Positions 8,585 to 17,772 of a DNA stretch of 64,000 nucleotides are shown in pieces; position 1 is the stretch's first letter; the number at the start of each line of letters is the position of its first letter. The position numbers were made by a program, and so were the translations under genes. This DNA is from Pseudomonas cuatrocienegasensis (lineage in GTDB: Bacteria > Pseudomonadota > Gammaproteobacteria > Pseudomonadales > Pseudomonadaceae): positions 62,001 to 126,000 of the forward strand of contig NZ_FOFP01000003.1 of the NCBI RefSeq assembly GCF_900110925.1, in the 5' to 3' direction. The notes beneath the pieces were generated by a model, which worked only from the letters and a program-made list of their open reading frames with translations, was not told where the DNA came from and ran no database searches.

Positions 8585-9880
8585 TTAAACAGTGGCCGGC
8601 GTGTTCGACGCTTTAGGGCCGGTGGGATGAATACCCAGCGCCAGCAACGCGGCCAGCACCGTGGTGGCAGAGAGCAGGTAGAGGCCGGCCGCCGGGGAAT
8701 GGAAGGCACCTTCGGCCCAGTTCTTCAGCACCGGGGCGATAAACCCGCCCAGGGCGCCGAAGGAGTTGATCAAGGCAATCCCCGCAGCGGCGGCACTGCC
8801 TGCCAAATAACTGGAGGGAAAGGTCCAGAACACCGGCTGCACGGCGATAAAGCCCGAGGCGGCAAAACACAGGGCGAGCATGCCCAGCAGCGGGTTGGAG
8901 AAGGTCACGGAACAAGCGATGCCGGCGGCGGCCATCAACAGAGTCAGGCAGGCGGTGCGGCGGCGCTTGCCCGTGCGGTCGGAGTAACCGGGGATCCACC
9001 AGGCGGCAAACAGCGCGCACACCCAAGGGATAGCCGAAACAAACCCGACCATTACGCCGACCTTGGTGCCCAGCAGGCCGCCCACCTGGGTTGGCAGGTA
9101 AAACACTACGCCATACACACTGGCCTGGATCAACAGGTACACCAGGCACAGGTACAGCACCGAGGGCTGGCACAACAGCGCCAGCAGGCTGCGGCCATGG
9201 GCGGTCTTGTGCTGGTCTTCACGGTCCAGCAGGGCCTGGATTTGCGCGCGCTCCTCAGGCGTCAGCCACTTCGCATCGGCGGGGCGGTTGTCCAAGTACC
9301 AGTAGGCCCAAATGCCCACCGCAGAGGCCATCAAGCCTTCTACGGCAAACAGCCATTGCCAACCATGGAACCCGGCAAAACCGTCCATTTCCAAGAGCAA
9401 GCCAGACAACGGGCTACCGAAGATAAACGCCAGGGGCGCGCCAAAGTAGAAGAAACCCATGGCCTTGCCACGCGCAGCCTGGGGGAACCAGTAGGTGAGA
9501 TAGAGGATCACGCCAGGGAAGAAGCCGGCTTCAGCCACCCCCAGCAGAAACCGCAAGATATAGAAGCTGGTTTCGTTATGGGCAAACACCATTGCCGCCG
9601 ACACCAGCCCCCAACTGACCATGATCCGGCACATCCACAGGCGGGCGCCGACGCGATGCAGGATCAGGTTGCTGGGCACCTCAAGTAGCGCATAGCCGAC
9701 AAAAAACACCCCGGCGCCGAAGGCGAAGGCCGCGTCGCTCAAACCGGTATCGGCCTGGAAAGCTTGTTTGGCAAACCCGACATTGGCGCGGTCGAGAAAG
9801 GCCATGATGTACATCAGCAGGAGGAAGGGCAGGAGCCGCCAGGAAATTTTGGCGAGCAGGTACGCGGGCAGTGCTTTCAT
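8585..9880 (-). CDS. MFS transporter, anion:cation symporter family (RhmT-like)
   Basis: Predicted inner-membrane permease of 431 residues and about 12 helices, of the ACS group (FLDRANVGFAKQAF near 29-42, RFLLGVAEAGFFPGVILYLTYWFP near 108-131, loop with WLTPEERAQIQALLD). It is the first gene of the rhamnose operon, just before rhmD; E. coli also has an ACS carrier (rhmT) beside its rhamnonate genes. The likely substrate is L-rhamnonate or a related sugar acid, so the cell could take up both the sugar (RhaT) and the acid. Substrate is inference. Confidence 0.82.
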   Translation of the reverse strand: MKALPAYLLAKISWRLLPFLLLMYIMAFLDRANVGFAKQAFQADTGLSDAAFAFGAGVFFVGYALLEVPSNLILHRVGARLWMCRIMVSWGLVSAAMVFAHNETSFYILRFLLGVAEAGFFPGVILYLTYWFPQAARGKAMGFFYFGAPLAFIFGSPLSGLLLEMDGFAGFHGWQWLFAVEGLMASAVGIWAYWYLDNRPADAKWLTPEERAQIQALLDREDQHKTAHGRSLLALLCQPSVLYLCLVYLLIQASVYGVVFYLPTQVGGLLGTKVGVMVGFVSAIPWVCALFAAWWIPGYSDRTGKRRRTACLTLLMAAAGIACSVTFSNPLLGMLALCFAASGFIAVQPVFWTFPSSYLAGSAAAAGIALINSFGALGGFIAPVLKNWAEGAFHSPAAGLYLLSATTVLAALLALGIHPTGPKASNTPATV

Positions 9881-9951
9881 GGTTCAGACCTATGTTTTGT
9901 TCTTATGGGCTGGACTGTACGGCCGGCGATCAATGCGCTACAAATCGAATC

Positions 9952-9981
9952 TCGCTTACAAGCGATACCTCCAGGGTATCG
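9952..9981. promoter_or_regulatory. Dyad operators for the divergent LysR regulator
   Basis: Two adjacent palindromes lie in the 117-base gap between the MFS and lysR genes. TCGCTT-AC-AAGCGA occupies 9952-9965 and CGATACC-TCCAG-GGTATCG occupies 9963-9981. The second contains the LysR-type T-N11-A core (T9966, A9978). Its position 16 bases before the lysR start suits autoregulation and activation of the leftward operon. Confidence 0.6.
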
Positions 9982-9997
9982 ATAATCAGGACAAAAA

Positions 9998-10942
9998 ATG
10001 ACCAGCCCCGCCATTTCTCGCAGCCTGCTCAACCGGCTGCGCTACAAGCACCTGCACATGCTCGTGGCATTGAGTTCAAGCCAAAACCTGCACCGTGCCT
10101 CACAGGCCTTGAACATGTCGCAACCTGCAGCTACCCGCATGCTGCGCGAGATCGAGGACATGTTTGGCTGTGACCTGTTCGAGCGCTTGCCACGGGGCAT
10201 GCGGCCCACAGCACTGGGGCAGGAATTGATTCGCTTCGCCGAGTCGGCCTTGAGCGGCCTGGATCGCTGTGCCGAGGACTTGATGGCACGCCAGCAAGGT
10301 GGCTACGGCTACCTGTCGATTGGCACCATCATGGGCGCCGCACCAGACCTGGTGATGGACTCCATCGCCCAGATCAAATCGCTGCACCCGCAATTGCGCA
10401 TACGCATCATGGGCGACACCAGCGATCAGGTGATTCAGCTACTGGAACAGGGCCGCATCGACCTGGCCATCTCCCGGCGCAACGCCGCCACCGACAGCGA
10501 GCATTACAGCTTCGAACCTTTGGGTAACGAACGGATGCTGGTGGTGGTGCATGCCGGCCACCCCTTGACCCAGCGCGAGCACCTGAGCCTGACAGAGCTG
10601 GTGGGCGACTGGCCGTGGATCCTGCAACCGCAGACCAGCCCGGCGCGTATTGGTTTTGACCAAGCCCTGCAAGACCTGGCACTGCCCACACCGGCCGACA
10701 TCATTGAGTGCAGCTCGGTGTACTCCATGCAGCAACTGATTCAACTGACCGACGCGGTCATGGTGCTATCGGAGAGCGCCCTGCGCGACTACCTGAGAAT
10801 GGGCTTGGTGGTGGCACTGCCCGTAACGCTGGATGTGCGGCTGGCCCCCTTTGGCATGCTACTGCGCAAGGGCGAGCCGGTGAGCCGCGAGCTGGGCGTG
10901 TTTGTAGAGCTGCTCAGGCAAAAGGCCGCACGGGTAGCCTGA
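9998..10942 (+). CDS. LysR-family regulator of the rhamnose operon
   Basis: A 314-residue transcription factor with an N-terminal winged helix-turn-helix (LVALSSSQNLHRASQALNMSQPAATRMLREIE, about 22-54) and a periplasmic-binding-type effector domain (about 95-300; GYLSIGTIMGAAPDLV, DLAISRR). It is transcribed divergently from the nine-gene catabolic operon with dyads between them, so it very likely controls that operon and itself. The effector may be a pathway intermediate such as rhamnonate or its keto-deoxy product. Rhamnose operons elsewhere often use AraC, DeoR or IclR/GntR regulators, so the LysR choice is notable. Confidence 0.87.
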   Translation: MTSPAISRSLLNRLRYKHLHMLVALSSSQNLHRASQALNMSQPAATRMLREIEDMFGCDLFERLPRGMRPTALGQELIRFAESALSGLDRCAEDLMARQQGGYGYLSIGTIMGAAPDLVMDSIAQIKSLHPQLRIRIMGDTSDQVIQLLEQGRIDLAISRRNAATDSEHYSFEPLGNERMLVVVHAGHPLTQREHLSLTELVGDWPWILQPQTSPARIGFDQALQDLALPTPADIIECSSVYSMQQLIQLTDAVMVLSESALRDYLRMGLVVALPVTLDVRLAPFGMLLRKGEPVSRELGVFVELLRQKAARVA

Positions 10943-11053
10943 GGGGCGGCTGCTCGGCAGAAACCTCGCCACCCTGGCCGGCCCAGGGCAATGTGCGCCA
11001 CAGCCCTCTCAGCATCGCGCTGACCACGGCTCACCGCCCAGCATGCTGGCCGG

Positions 11054-11071
11054 GCATAACCCGGGTTATGC
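11054..11071. repeat. Perfect 18-bp palindrome at a convergent gene end
   Basis: GCATAACCC-GGGTTATGC is an exact inverted repeat that includes the stop codon of the MFS gene at 11066. It lies in the 123-base gap where the lysR and MFS genes converge. No T-run follows on either strand, so a rho-independent terminator is not clear. Confidence 0.4.
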
Positions 11072-12292
11072 GCTAACCCGCTCAGACGAGGCCTTACGCG
11101 CCGAAGGTGCCCGCATGATTACCGTGATAATCGCCGCGGCTGCGATCACCAGCCCTGGCGAAGTCGCAAGCAATACACCTGTAGTGCCGGCCCCAGCGGC
11201 AAGAATCTGCCCAGCCGCAAGCGGCCCGGCGACTGACCCCAGGCGACCGATGGCAACGGCTGCGCCGACTCCGGTTGCGCGCACTGCGGTGGGATAAGCG
11301 GGCGGGGCCAGGGCATAGAGCACCAACTGCGCGGCCATGACGAACAGCCCTGCAGCAAACCCCGCGACCGCCATCGGCACGATGCCCACGGATAGCCCTA
11401 CCCCGGCGAGGGCTGACAACAACCCGGCATACACGAACAACACTACACGCACCCCATTGCAGCGATCCAGCAGCACACCACCCAGCAACGAACCGAGGGC
11501 GCCACCGATGTTGAACAACATCTGCACCATGCCGGCCTGGGGCTTGCTGAAGCCCTGCCCGACCAACAGTGATGGCAACCAGTTGAGCAGCATGTACATA
11601 ACCGTCAGGGTGAAGAAATAGCTCAACCACAAGGCCAACGTACTGCGCCCGCGGCCTTCGCCGAGCAGCGCCTGAGCCGTGGAGGCACGCCCGCCCGCAG
11701 GCAGCGCGCGCTGCTCGCGGAACGCATGGGACTCCGGCAACCACAGCACCATCAGCGGCACCACCAACAAGGGAGCCAGGCCGCCGATAATGAAGGTGGT
11801 TTGCCAATGATCGCCGGTAAACATGGCCACCACCGCCGCCAAGGCGCCGCCCAGCGGCACCCCGCAGTACATGACACTGATGGCCGAACCGCGGTGGCGC
11901 TCACTCACGGCTTCGGCGCACAGGGCGATCAGATTGGGTAAGGCGGCGCCCAGCCCCAGGCCAGTCATAAATCGCACCAGTAAAAGGCTGGCGTAGCTTT
12001 CCACATAAGCGGTGCACAGTGAGAACACGCCAAACAGCACGACCGCGCCAATAAGAATTTTCTTGCGGCCAATACGGTCGGCAATCCAGCCGCCGAAAAA
12101 AGCGCCGGGCAACAGCCCGATGATGCCTGCACTGAACACCCAGCCCAGCATGCGCGGGTCCAGCGCAAAGGCCTGGCGCAGCCCTGCCGCCGCTGTGCCG
12201 GCGGCCTGCAGGTCAAACCCTTCAATAAGCGCGACGATAAAACACAAAGCAATGGTCAGCGTCGAACGACGCGTTGGGCTGTTCATGGGCAA
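11066..12292 (-). CDS. MFS aromatic-acid transporter (MhpT/PcaK-like)
   Basis: A 408-residue 12-helix permease of the aromatic acid:H+ symporter family. Its N-terminus (TIALCFIVALIEGFDLQAAG) and segments FSAGIIGLLPGAFFGG, ADRIGRKKILIG, TGLGLGAALPNLIALCAEA and ATGVGAAVAIGRLG follow E. coli MhpT, the 3-(3-hydroxyphenyl)propionate transporter. The Asp in EGFDLQ is the conserved TM1 residue of this family. It is divergent from an OprD porin across an AT-rich spacer, and no aromatic-degradation enzyme lies nearby, so the substrate must be processed by genes elsewhere. Family secure, substrate uncertain. Confidence 0.83.
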   Translation of the reverse strand: MPMNSPTRRSTLTIALCFIVALIEGFDLQAAGTAAAGLRQAFALDPRMLGWVFSAGIIGLLPGAFFGGWIADRIGRKKILIGAVVLFGVFSLCTAYVESYASLLLVRFMTGLGLGAALPNLIALCAEAVSERHRGSAISVMYCGVPLGGALAAVVAMFTGDHWQTTFIIGGLAPLLVVPLMVLWLPESHAFREQRALPAGGRASTAQALLGEGRGRSTLALWLSYFFTLTVMYMLLNWLPSLLVGQGFSKPQAGMVQMLFNIGGALGSLLGGVLLDRCNGVRVVLFVYAGLLSALAGVGLSVGIVPMAVAGFAAGLFVMAAQLVLYALAPPAYPTAVRATGVGAAVAIGRLGSVAGPLAAGQILAAGAGTTGVLLATSPGLVIAAAAIITVIMRAPSARKASSERVSA

Positions 12293-12506
12293 ACCTCATT
12301 GTTGTTTTTGTTGTTGTGCCACCTGTCAGACAAGCCAGGGAGAACGCACTGGCTTCACTCTGCAGGTGCTGACCTACAAGATAACAAAGATAACTAAAAA
12401 ATGAACACCGCCAAAAAACTCATCAAATAGACAGTTATTAGCCATATAAAACAGCTACTTAATTAGAATGCCTTATAAAAATAAGAATATAGATAACTAC
12501 ATTAAT

Positions 12507-12521
12507 GTTCGATTATCGAAC
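12507..12521. promoter_or_regulatory. IclR/PcaR-like operator palindrome in the AT-rich spacer
   Basis: GTTCGAT-T-ATCGAAC is a perfect 15-bp palindrome, very close to the PcaR site known from P. putida (GTTCGATAATCGCAC). It lies 108 bases before the OprD porin start and 215 before the MFS start. The surrounding gap (12293-12629) is strikingly AT-rich compared with the rest of the window and holds no other gene. A pca-regulon or related IclR-family regulator could govern both transporters; this is inference from sequence similarity. Confidence 0.5.
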
Positions 12522-12629
12522 AATGAGATTGACGAAAGTCGTCTGCCCTTCCCATTCTTCATCCACAGCCCAGTTAAAAAAACACCGGGCCGGCACCCAA
12601 AAAACAACAACAATTAAGTGGATCTCGAC

Positions 12630-13949
12630 ATGCCAAAGCGCCTCACGGGCACCGCGACGCCTGCGCCCTCACTTCGTATCCTCAGCCACGCCGCTAGCGC
12701 CCTGACCTTACTGGGCTTATGCACCCTGTCCCTACCTGGGTGGGCCGCCGGTTTTATCGATGACAGCCGCGCCAACCTGACCCTGCGCAACTATTACCTG
12801 GATCGGGACTACAAGGACGATGGAGCAAAGACCGCCGCCCGCGAGTGGGCCCAGGGTTTCATCCTGAATATGGAGTCAGGCTTTACCGAGGGGCCAATCG
12901 GGTTTGGTCTGGATGTACGCGGGCTGCTGGGGGTACAGCTCGATTCTTCACCCGAGCGCAGCGGCACCGAACTGCTGCCGGTGTCAGCGCGGGACGGGCG
13001 CGCGGCCGATGAGTATTCGCGCCTGGCGCCCAGCGCCAAACTGCGTTTCGCGCAGACCACGCTCAAGGCGGGTGATGTCTCGATTTTCCTGCCCTTTGCC
13101 TTTGCCAGCCCATCGCGGCTGCTGCCGCAAACCTTCCGCGGCGTGACGCTAAGCGCCAAGGACATCGAGGGCCTGACCCTCAATACGGGCTACATCGACC
13201 GTATCAACAGACGCGACTCCACCAACTACCAGGCCATGGCGATTGCCTCGCCCAATCGGCGCTTCAATGGCGCGGCCACTACGTCACACCTGGCCTATGT
13301 CGGCGGTGACTACCAGTTCAGCAATAACCTCAGCCTGCGCGCCTACCATGCCGAAGTCGCCGAGTTGTATCAGCAGGACAGCCTGGCCGCGCTGCACACC
13401 CTGCCCCTTGGCAAAGGCGTGTTGACCAGCGACCTGCGCAGCTTTTTCAGCCGTGAGCACGGCAGCGCCAGGGCCGGCACCGTAGACAACCGCAACCTCT
13501 CGGCGCTGTTTGCCTATCATCTTGGCGGACACACGCTCAGCCTCGGCTACATGCATGCCAGTGGCGATACGGCGACGCCCTATATTTCCGGCACCGAGCT
13601 GATGGGCATGAGCGAACTGACCATGAGTTCGGACTTTCTCAACGCCAAGGAGCGCACCTGGCAAGCCATCTACGACTATGACTTCAGCGCCGCCGGCGTG
13701 CCGGGCCTGAAGAGTCGGCTGCGCTATGTGCGCGGCGACAATATCGAGCTGGCCGCCTTTGCGGCAGATGATCGAAAGGAAAGAGAATTCCAGATGGAGC
13801 TGGGCTACACGCTACAAAGCGGTCCGCTGAAAAACCTCGCCCTGCTGGCCCGCAAGTCCATCTATCGCAATGATTTCCCAAGCGGCGCAGCGTTTCGCGA
13901 TGAAAACCAGACGCGCTTTATCGTGCTCTATACGTTGCCGATCTGGTAA
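12630..13949 (+). CDS. OprD-family outer-membrane porin
   Basis: Substrate-specific outer-membrane channel of 439 residues. A long signal region (to about residue 43, ...LPGWAAGFIDDS) leads into the family hallmark GFIDDSRANLTLRNYYLDRDYKD and further blocks (REWAQGFILNMESGFTEG, LRFAQTTLKAGD, LRYVRGDNIE), ending in an aromatic C-terminus (FIVLYTLPIW). The start ATG at 12630 has an upstream GGA; a GTG at 12618 lacks one. OprD paralogues of the OpdK/OpdP type carry aromatic acids or amino acids. Pairing with the divergent MhpT-like MFS suggests an aromatic-acid uptake pair. Confidence 0.87.
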   Translation: MPKRLTGTATPAPSLRILSHAASALTLLGLCTLSLPGWAAGFIDDSRANLTLRNYYLDRDYKDDGAKTAAREWAQGFILNMESGFTEGPIGFGLDVRGLLGVQLDSSPERSGTELLPVSARDGRAADEYSRLAPSAKLRFAQTTLKAGDVSIFLPFAFASPSRLLPQTFRGVTLSAKDIEGLTLNTGYIDRINRRDSTNYQAMAIASPNRRFNGAATTSHLAYVGGDYQFSNNLSLRAYHAEVAELYQQDSLAALHTLPLGKGVLTSDLRSFFSREHGSARAGTVDNRNLSALFAYHLGGHTLSLGYMHASGDTATPYISGTELMGMSELTMSSDFLNAKERTWQAIYDYDFSAAGVPGLKSRLRYVRGDNIELAAFAADDRKEREFQMELGYTLQSGPLKNLALLARKSIYRNDFPSGAAFRDENQTRFIVLYTLPIW

Positions 13950-13997
13950 CGCCGAGCAGCGCGCCTGAATAGCAGTTCAGGCGCTAGACGGGAGGGA

Positions 13998-14276
13998 TCA
14001 GGCAACCAGGCTCTTATCCAGCACCTGCTCGATTTCGCGCTTGATGCTCCCACTCATGGCCGACAGCAGCAGACCCAGTTTCAGCTCCACGCGCACCCGA
14101 TCGTCACTGACCGCGATGCTGCCGTCTGCGCCGCTGCGCTTGAACAGCAGGGTGTCGCCCTGCCATTGATACGTCACATCGAACTCCCGCGCCAGGCGCT
14201 CAGCCAACTGCTCAGCCTTGGCTCGCGCCGCCTCACGACCCAGAGCGTGCTCGCGCTCCACGGTGATTTTCGCCAT
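13998..14276 (-). CDS. Polyhydroxyalkanoic acid system family protein
   Basis: A 92-residue protein (MAKITVEREHALGREAARAKAEQLAERLAREF...) with an amphipathic N-terminal helix and a C-terminal IKREIEQVLDKSL helix. It corresponds to the small gene found between phaI and ubiE in Pseudomonas (PA5062 in PAO1 from memory), assigned to the PHA granule system by position. Here it is separated from phaI by the 13.5-kb insert. Function is not established; a granule or regulatory role is plausible. An upstream extension to 14363 has no support. Confidence 0.8.
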   Translation of the reverse strand: MAKITVEREHALGREAARAKAEQLAERLAREFDVTYQWQGDTLLFKRSGADGSIAVSDDRVRVELKLGLLLSAMSGSIKREIEQVLDKSLVA

Positions 14277-14431
14277 TGTCCAACTCCTGCCTGCGACCTT
14301 AAGTCGCGCGACTATAGCAGCCCGGCCAGGAGCGACGCAGCGGCTCGCCGTGGCGCATGCCAAGACAGGGATGCGGTGGCAGGTTTAGAATGGCCACCAT
14401 TCAGATTCAGCCTCGGCTAGGTAAGGGCGAC

Positions 14432-15202
14432 ATGAACGATCCGCACAAGCGCCACGACAGCGAACCGACCACCCACTTCGGCTTCCAGGATGTCCCGGAA
14501 AGCCAGAAGGCGGAGAAAGTCGCCGAAGTGTTCCACTCGGTCGCCGCCAAGTACGACCTGATGAACGATGTGCTCTCCGGCGGCATGCACCGCCTGTGGA
14601 AGCGTTTCACCATCGAGCTGTCCGGTGTGCGCAACGGCAACCGGGTGCTCGACATTGCCGGCGGCACGGGCGACCTGACGCGCAAATTCGCCAGCCTGGT
14701 CGGTCCGACCGGCGAAGTGGTGCTGGCTGACATTAACGAGTCGATGCTCAAGGTCGGCCGTGACCGCCTGCTCGACAAGGGCGTGGCCGGCAATGTCAAA
14801 TTCGTCCAGGCCGATGCGGAAAAACTGCCCTTCCCGGACAACCATTTCGACGTGGTGACCATCGCTTTCGGCCTGCGCAACGTGACGCACAAGGAAGACG
14901 CCCTGCGCTCCATGCTGCGCGTGCTCAAGCCCGGCGGCCGCCTGCTGGTACTGGAGTTCTCCAAACCCTCCAGCGACCTGCTGTCGAAGTTCTATGACGC
15001 CTATTCGTTCCGCTTCATGCCGCTGGCCGGCAAGCTGATCACCAACGACGCCGACAGCTACCGCTACCTGGCCGAGTCGATCCGCATGCACCCCGACCAG
15101 GACACGCTCAAGGCGATGATGATTGACGCCGGCTTCGAGCGCGTGACCTACCACAACATGACCGGCGGTATTGTCGCCCTGCACCGCGGCATCAAACCGT
15201 AG
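14432..15202 (+). CDS. ubiE: Ubiquinone/menaquinone C-methyltransferase
   Basis: SAM-dependent methyltransferase adding the C2 (benzoquinol) methyl in ubiquinone synthesis. The 256-residue protein carries [17 protein letters not shown] at the N-terminus, the SAM loop [15 protein letters not shown] (about 72-86), [14 protein letters not shown] and [12 protein letters not shown] at the normal C-terminus. The ATG at 14432 follows AAGGGCG; upstream in-frame starts are rejected. Its TAG stop (15200-15202) is the first triplet of a MITE-like repeat that now separates it from ubiJ. Confidence 0.97.
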   Translation: MNDPHKRHDSEPTTHFGFQDVPESQKAEKVAEVFHSVAAKYDLMNDVLSGGMHRLWKRFTIELSGVRNGNRVLDIAGGTGDLTRKFASLVGPTGEVVLADINESMLKVGRDRLLDKGVAGNVKFVQADAEKLPFPDNHFDVVTIAFGLRNVTHKEDALRSMLRVLKPGGRLLVLEFSKPSSDLLSKFYDAYSFRFMPLAGKLITNDADSYRYLAESIRMHPDQDTLKAMMIDAGFERVTYHNMTGGIVALHRGIKP

Positions 15203-15467
15203 GGTCTTTTCCCGTTTCGCTCGCGGCCGCGCCGGAGCCAGTTTTTGCGCGGGGCAAGGCATGAGGAGAGAAGTTTGGTTATTCCAAATGAACGACGAAT
15301 AACGCAGCACCGCGCAAAAACTGGCCCGGCCCTTCGGGTTGCGCGGCAAATGGTGCCATGCTGCGTTGTGGGACTTGGCAAGGGAACAACCATTCTCTGC
15401 GTCCCACGCCTTGCCTGGCACCATTTGGCGCAGCAACGCGGCTCGCGTCAAAACGGGAACAGACCCT
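15200..15467. mobile_element. MITE-like structured element, copy A (ubiE-ubiJ gap)
   Basis: A 266-base insert with inverted ends: AGGGTCTTTTCCCGTTT at the left, and the complement of AAACGGGAACAGACCCT at the right. Three internal hairpins are visible: 15238-15252 with 15310-15324 (15 bp perfect), 15347-15358 with 15416-15427 (12 bp perfect), and 15368-15374 with 15401-15407. The left TA plus G forms the ubiE stop codon; the right end lies 1 base before the ubiJ ATG. The same design recurs inverted at 44530-44812. No convincing gene lies inside. Confidence 0.8.
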
Positions 15468-15468
15468 C

Positions 15469-16086
15469 ATGCTGCTAACCGGGCTGCTGGCCGGCGTCGA
15501 GCTGGGTCTCAATCGTGTGTTGGCCATGGACAGCACCGCGCTGCCACGCCTGGCGCGGCTAAGCGGCCGGGTGGTTGCCGTGGAATGTACCGCCCCCAGC
15601 CTGCACCTGTTTATTCTGCCCAGCGCCAGCGGCCTGCAACTGGCCAGCCAGTGGGCCGCAGAAGCCGACTGCGTGCTGCGCGCCCCCGCCGCCAGCCTGC
15701 TGCGCTTGGCTACCAGTACGGACAAGACGCGCATCCTGCATAGCCCCGAGGTCAGCCTGGAGGGTGACAGCGCCCTGCTGCTGGAGCTGGCCGGCATCCT
15801 GCAAGACCTCGAACTGGACTGGGAATACGAACTCTCGCGCTGGCTCGGCCCGGTCGGTAGCCAGTTGCTCAGCGGCCATCTGCGCAGCCGTTTCGGCTGG
15901 AGCCAGCAGGCCCTCGACAGCCTGCGCCTGAACCTGGCCGATTACCTCAGTGAAGAGTCACGCAGCCTGGTTGGCCAACGCGAAGCCGATGCGCGTTTCG
16001 CCGAGCTGGACCGCCTCAAGCTCGACCTCGAGCGTCTCGACGCGCGCATCGAGCGCCTCGCCCACCTGCATAAGCCCTCCGCATGA
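15469..16086 (+). CDS. ubiJ: Ubiquinone biosynthesis accessory factor UbiJ (SCP2 domain)
   Basis: Lipid-binding accessory protein of the ubiquinone-synthesis complex. The 205-residue protein has an SCP2-like fold in its first half ([21 protein letters not shown], then [32 protein letters not shown]) and a C-terminal coiled coil ([24 protein letters not shown]). Its start is 2 bases past the repeat copy A, so its ribosome site (GGGA) is part of the element's terminal repeat. It overlaps ubiB by 4 bases (ATGA), matching the usual ubiE-ubiJ-ubiB order. Confidence 0.92.
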   Translation: MLLTGLLAGVELGLNRVLAMDSTALPRLARLSGRVVAVECTAPSLHLFILPSASGLQLASQWAAEADCVLRAPAASLLRLATSTDKTRILHSPEVSLEGDSALLLELAGILQDLELDWEYELSRWLGPVGSQLLSGHLRSRFGWSQQALDSLRLNLADYLSEESRSLVGQREADARFAELDRLKLDLERLDARIERLAHLHKPSA

Positions 16087-17690
16087 AGCTGCTTGCCCTG
16101 CGTCGCCTGCTGCACATTCAACGCGTCGTGATCCGCTACCAACTGGACGACTTGCTGTTCGCCCTGCCGCTGCCGTTCTGGCTGCGTGCGCTGCGCTTCG
16201 TCCTGCCGTGGCGCTGGTTGCCGCGTGCACCCTCGACGCTGTCGCGCGGCGCCCGCCTGCGCTTGGCGCTGGAGGCCCTGGGGCCGATCTTCATCAAATT
16301 CGGCCAGGTGCTGTCGACCCGCCGCGACCTGCTGCCGCTGGATATCGCCGATGAGCTGGCGAAGCTGCAAGACCAGGTGCCGCCGTTCGACCCGGCCAAG
16401 GCGCAAGCGCTGATCGAAGCGCAACTGGGCGCCCCGGTGAGCGAGGTATTCGCTCGTTTCGACAGCCTGCCCCTGGCCTCAGCCTCGGTCGCCCAGGTGC
16501 ATACGGCGCAGCTGAAAAGCGGCGAAGAAGTGGTAGTCAAGGTCATCCGCCCGGGCCTCAAGCCGGTGATCAAGCAAGACATCGCCTGGCTGTTCCTGCT
16601 CGCGCGCATCGCCGAGCGCGCCTCCAGCGAAGCGCGCCGTCTGCACCCGGTGGAGGTGGTCAGCGACTACGAAAAAACCATCTTCGACGAGCTCGACCTG
16701 CTGCGCGAGGCGGCCAACTCCAGCCAGTTGCGGCGTAACTTCGAGAACTCACCGCTGCTCTATGTGCCCCAGGTGTACTGGGACCTGTGCCGCCCGAGCG
16801 TGCTGGTCATGGAGCGCATCTACGGCATCCAGGTCACCGACCTGGCGACCCTGGCCGACCAGCGCACCGACATGAAGCTGCTGGCAGAGCGCGGTGTGGA
16901 GATCTTCTTCACCCAGGTGTTCCGCGACAGTTTCTTCCACGCCGACATGCACCCCGGCAACATCTTCGTCAGCACCCGCACGCCCTGGAGCCCGCAGTAC
17001 ATCGCGGTAGATTGCGGGATCATCGGCAGCCTGACGCCCGAAGACCAGGATTACCTGGCGCGCAACCTGCTGGCCTTCTTCAAGCGCGACTACCGCCGCG
17101 TGGCGCAGCTGCACATCGATTCCGGCTGGGTGCCGGCCGACACCCAGGTGAATGATTTCGAGGCAGCGATTCGCACCGTCTGCGAGCCGATCTTCGAGCG
17201 CCCGCTCAAGGACATCTCCTTCGGCCAACTGCTGCTGCGCCTGTTCCAGACCGCCCGCCGCTTCAATATGGAAATCCAACCGCAACTGGTGCTGCTGCAA
17301 AAAACCCTGCTCAACATCGAAGGCCTCGGCCGCCAGCTGTACCCCGATCTGGATCTGTGGAGCACGGCTCAGCCGTTTCTCGAGCGCTGGATGCGCGAAC
17401 GGGTCAGCCCGCGCAGCCTGCTGAGCAACCTGCAAAGCCAGGTCGAGCAAGTGCCGCACCTGGCCAATATGACCCGCAGCCTGCTTGAGCGCATGGCTCA
17501 GCCCCACGCTTACGACCCGCCACCGCCCTGGGCCCAGCGCAGCGACAGCCGCCTGCTGCGGCTACTCGGCGCCGCACTGATCGGCGGCGCCGTGGCCCTT
17601 GGCCTGAACCTCGGGGAGATCGAGTCGCTGGTCGCCTGGCCGGTCTGGCTGATGGGGGCTAGCGGGCTTTATCTGATCCTGCGCCGATAG
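16083..17690 (+). CDS. ubiB: Ubiquinone biosynthesis kinase-like protein UbiB
   Basis: Membrane-bound atypical kinase/ATPase (ABC1/ADCK family) needed for ubiquinone synthesis, perhaps to extract intermediates from the membrane. The 535-residue protein has the family's [14 protein letters not shown] motif (about 75-88), the Ala-rich loop [14 protein letters not shown], catalytic-loop HADMHPGNI (about 295) and two C-terminal membrane helices ([20 protein letters not shown] and [19 protein letters not shown]). Translationally coupled to ubiJ. Confidence 0.96.
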   Translation: MKLLALRRLLHIQRVVIRYQLDDLLFALPLPFWLRALRFVLPWRWLPRAPSTLSRGARLRLALEALGPIFIKFGQVLSTRRDLLPLDIADELAKLQDQVPPFDPAKAQALIEAQLGAPVSEVFARFDSLPLASASVAQVHTAQLKSGEEVVVKVIRPGLKPVIKQDIAWLFLLARIAERASSEARRLHPVEVVSDYEKTIFDELDLLREAANSSQLRRNFENSPLLYVPQVYWDLCRPSVLVMERIYGIQVTDLATLADQRTDMKLLAERGVEIFFTQVFRDSFFHADMHPGNIFVSTRTPWSPQYIAVDCGIIGSLTPEDQDYLARNLLAFFKRDYRRVAQLHIDSGWVPADTQVNDFEAAIRTVCEPIFERPLKDISFGQLLLRLFQTARRFNMEIQPQLVLLQKTLLNIEGLGRQLYPDLDLWSTAQPFLERWMRERVSPRSLLSNLQSQVEQVPHLANMTRSLLERMAQPHAYDPPPPWAQRSDSRLLRLLGAALIGGAVALGLNLGEIESLVAWPVWLMGASGLYLILRR

Positions 17691-17772
17691 CCAATCCCGG
17701 CGACCACTGGCAGACTGAGCGACCTCGCGCGGCAACCGCTTGCCAGCGCGCCCGAACACCACGGAACCTGCA

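Noticed and set aside
15245..15478. Short frames inside repeat element A
   Set aside because: The homologous copy C does not preserve them, whereas it preserves the hairpins; the element looks non-coding.
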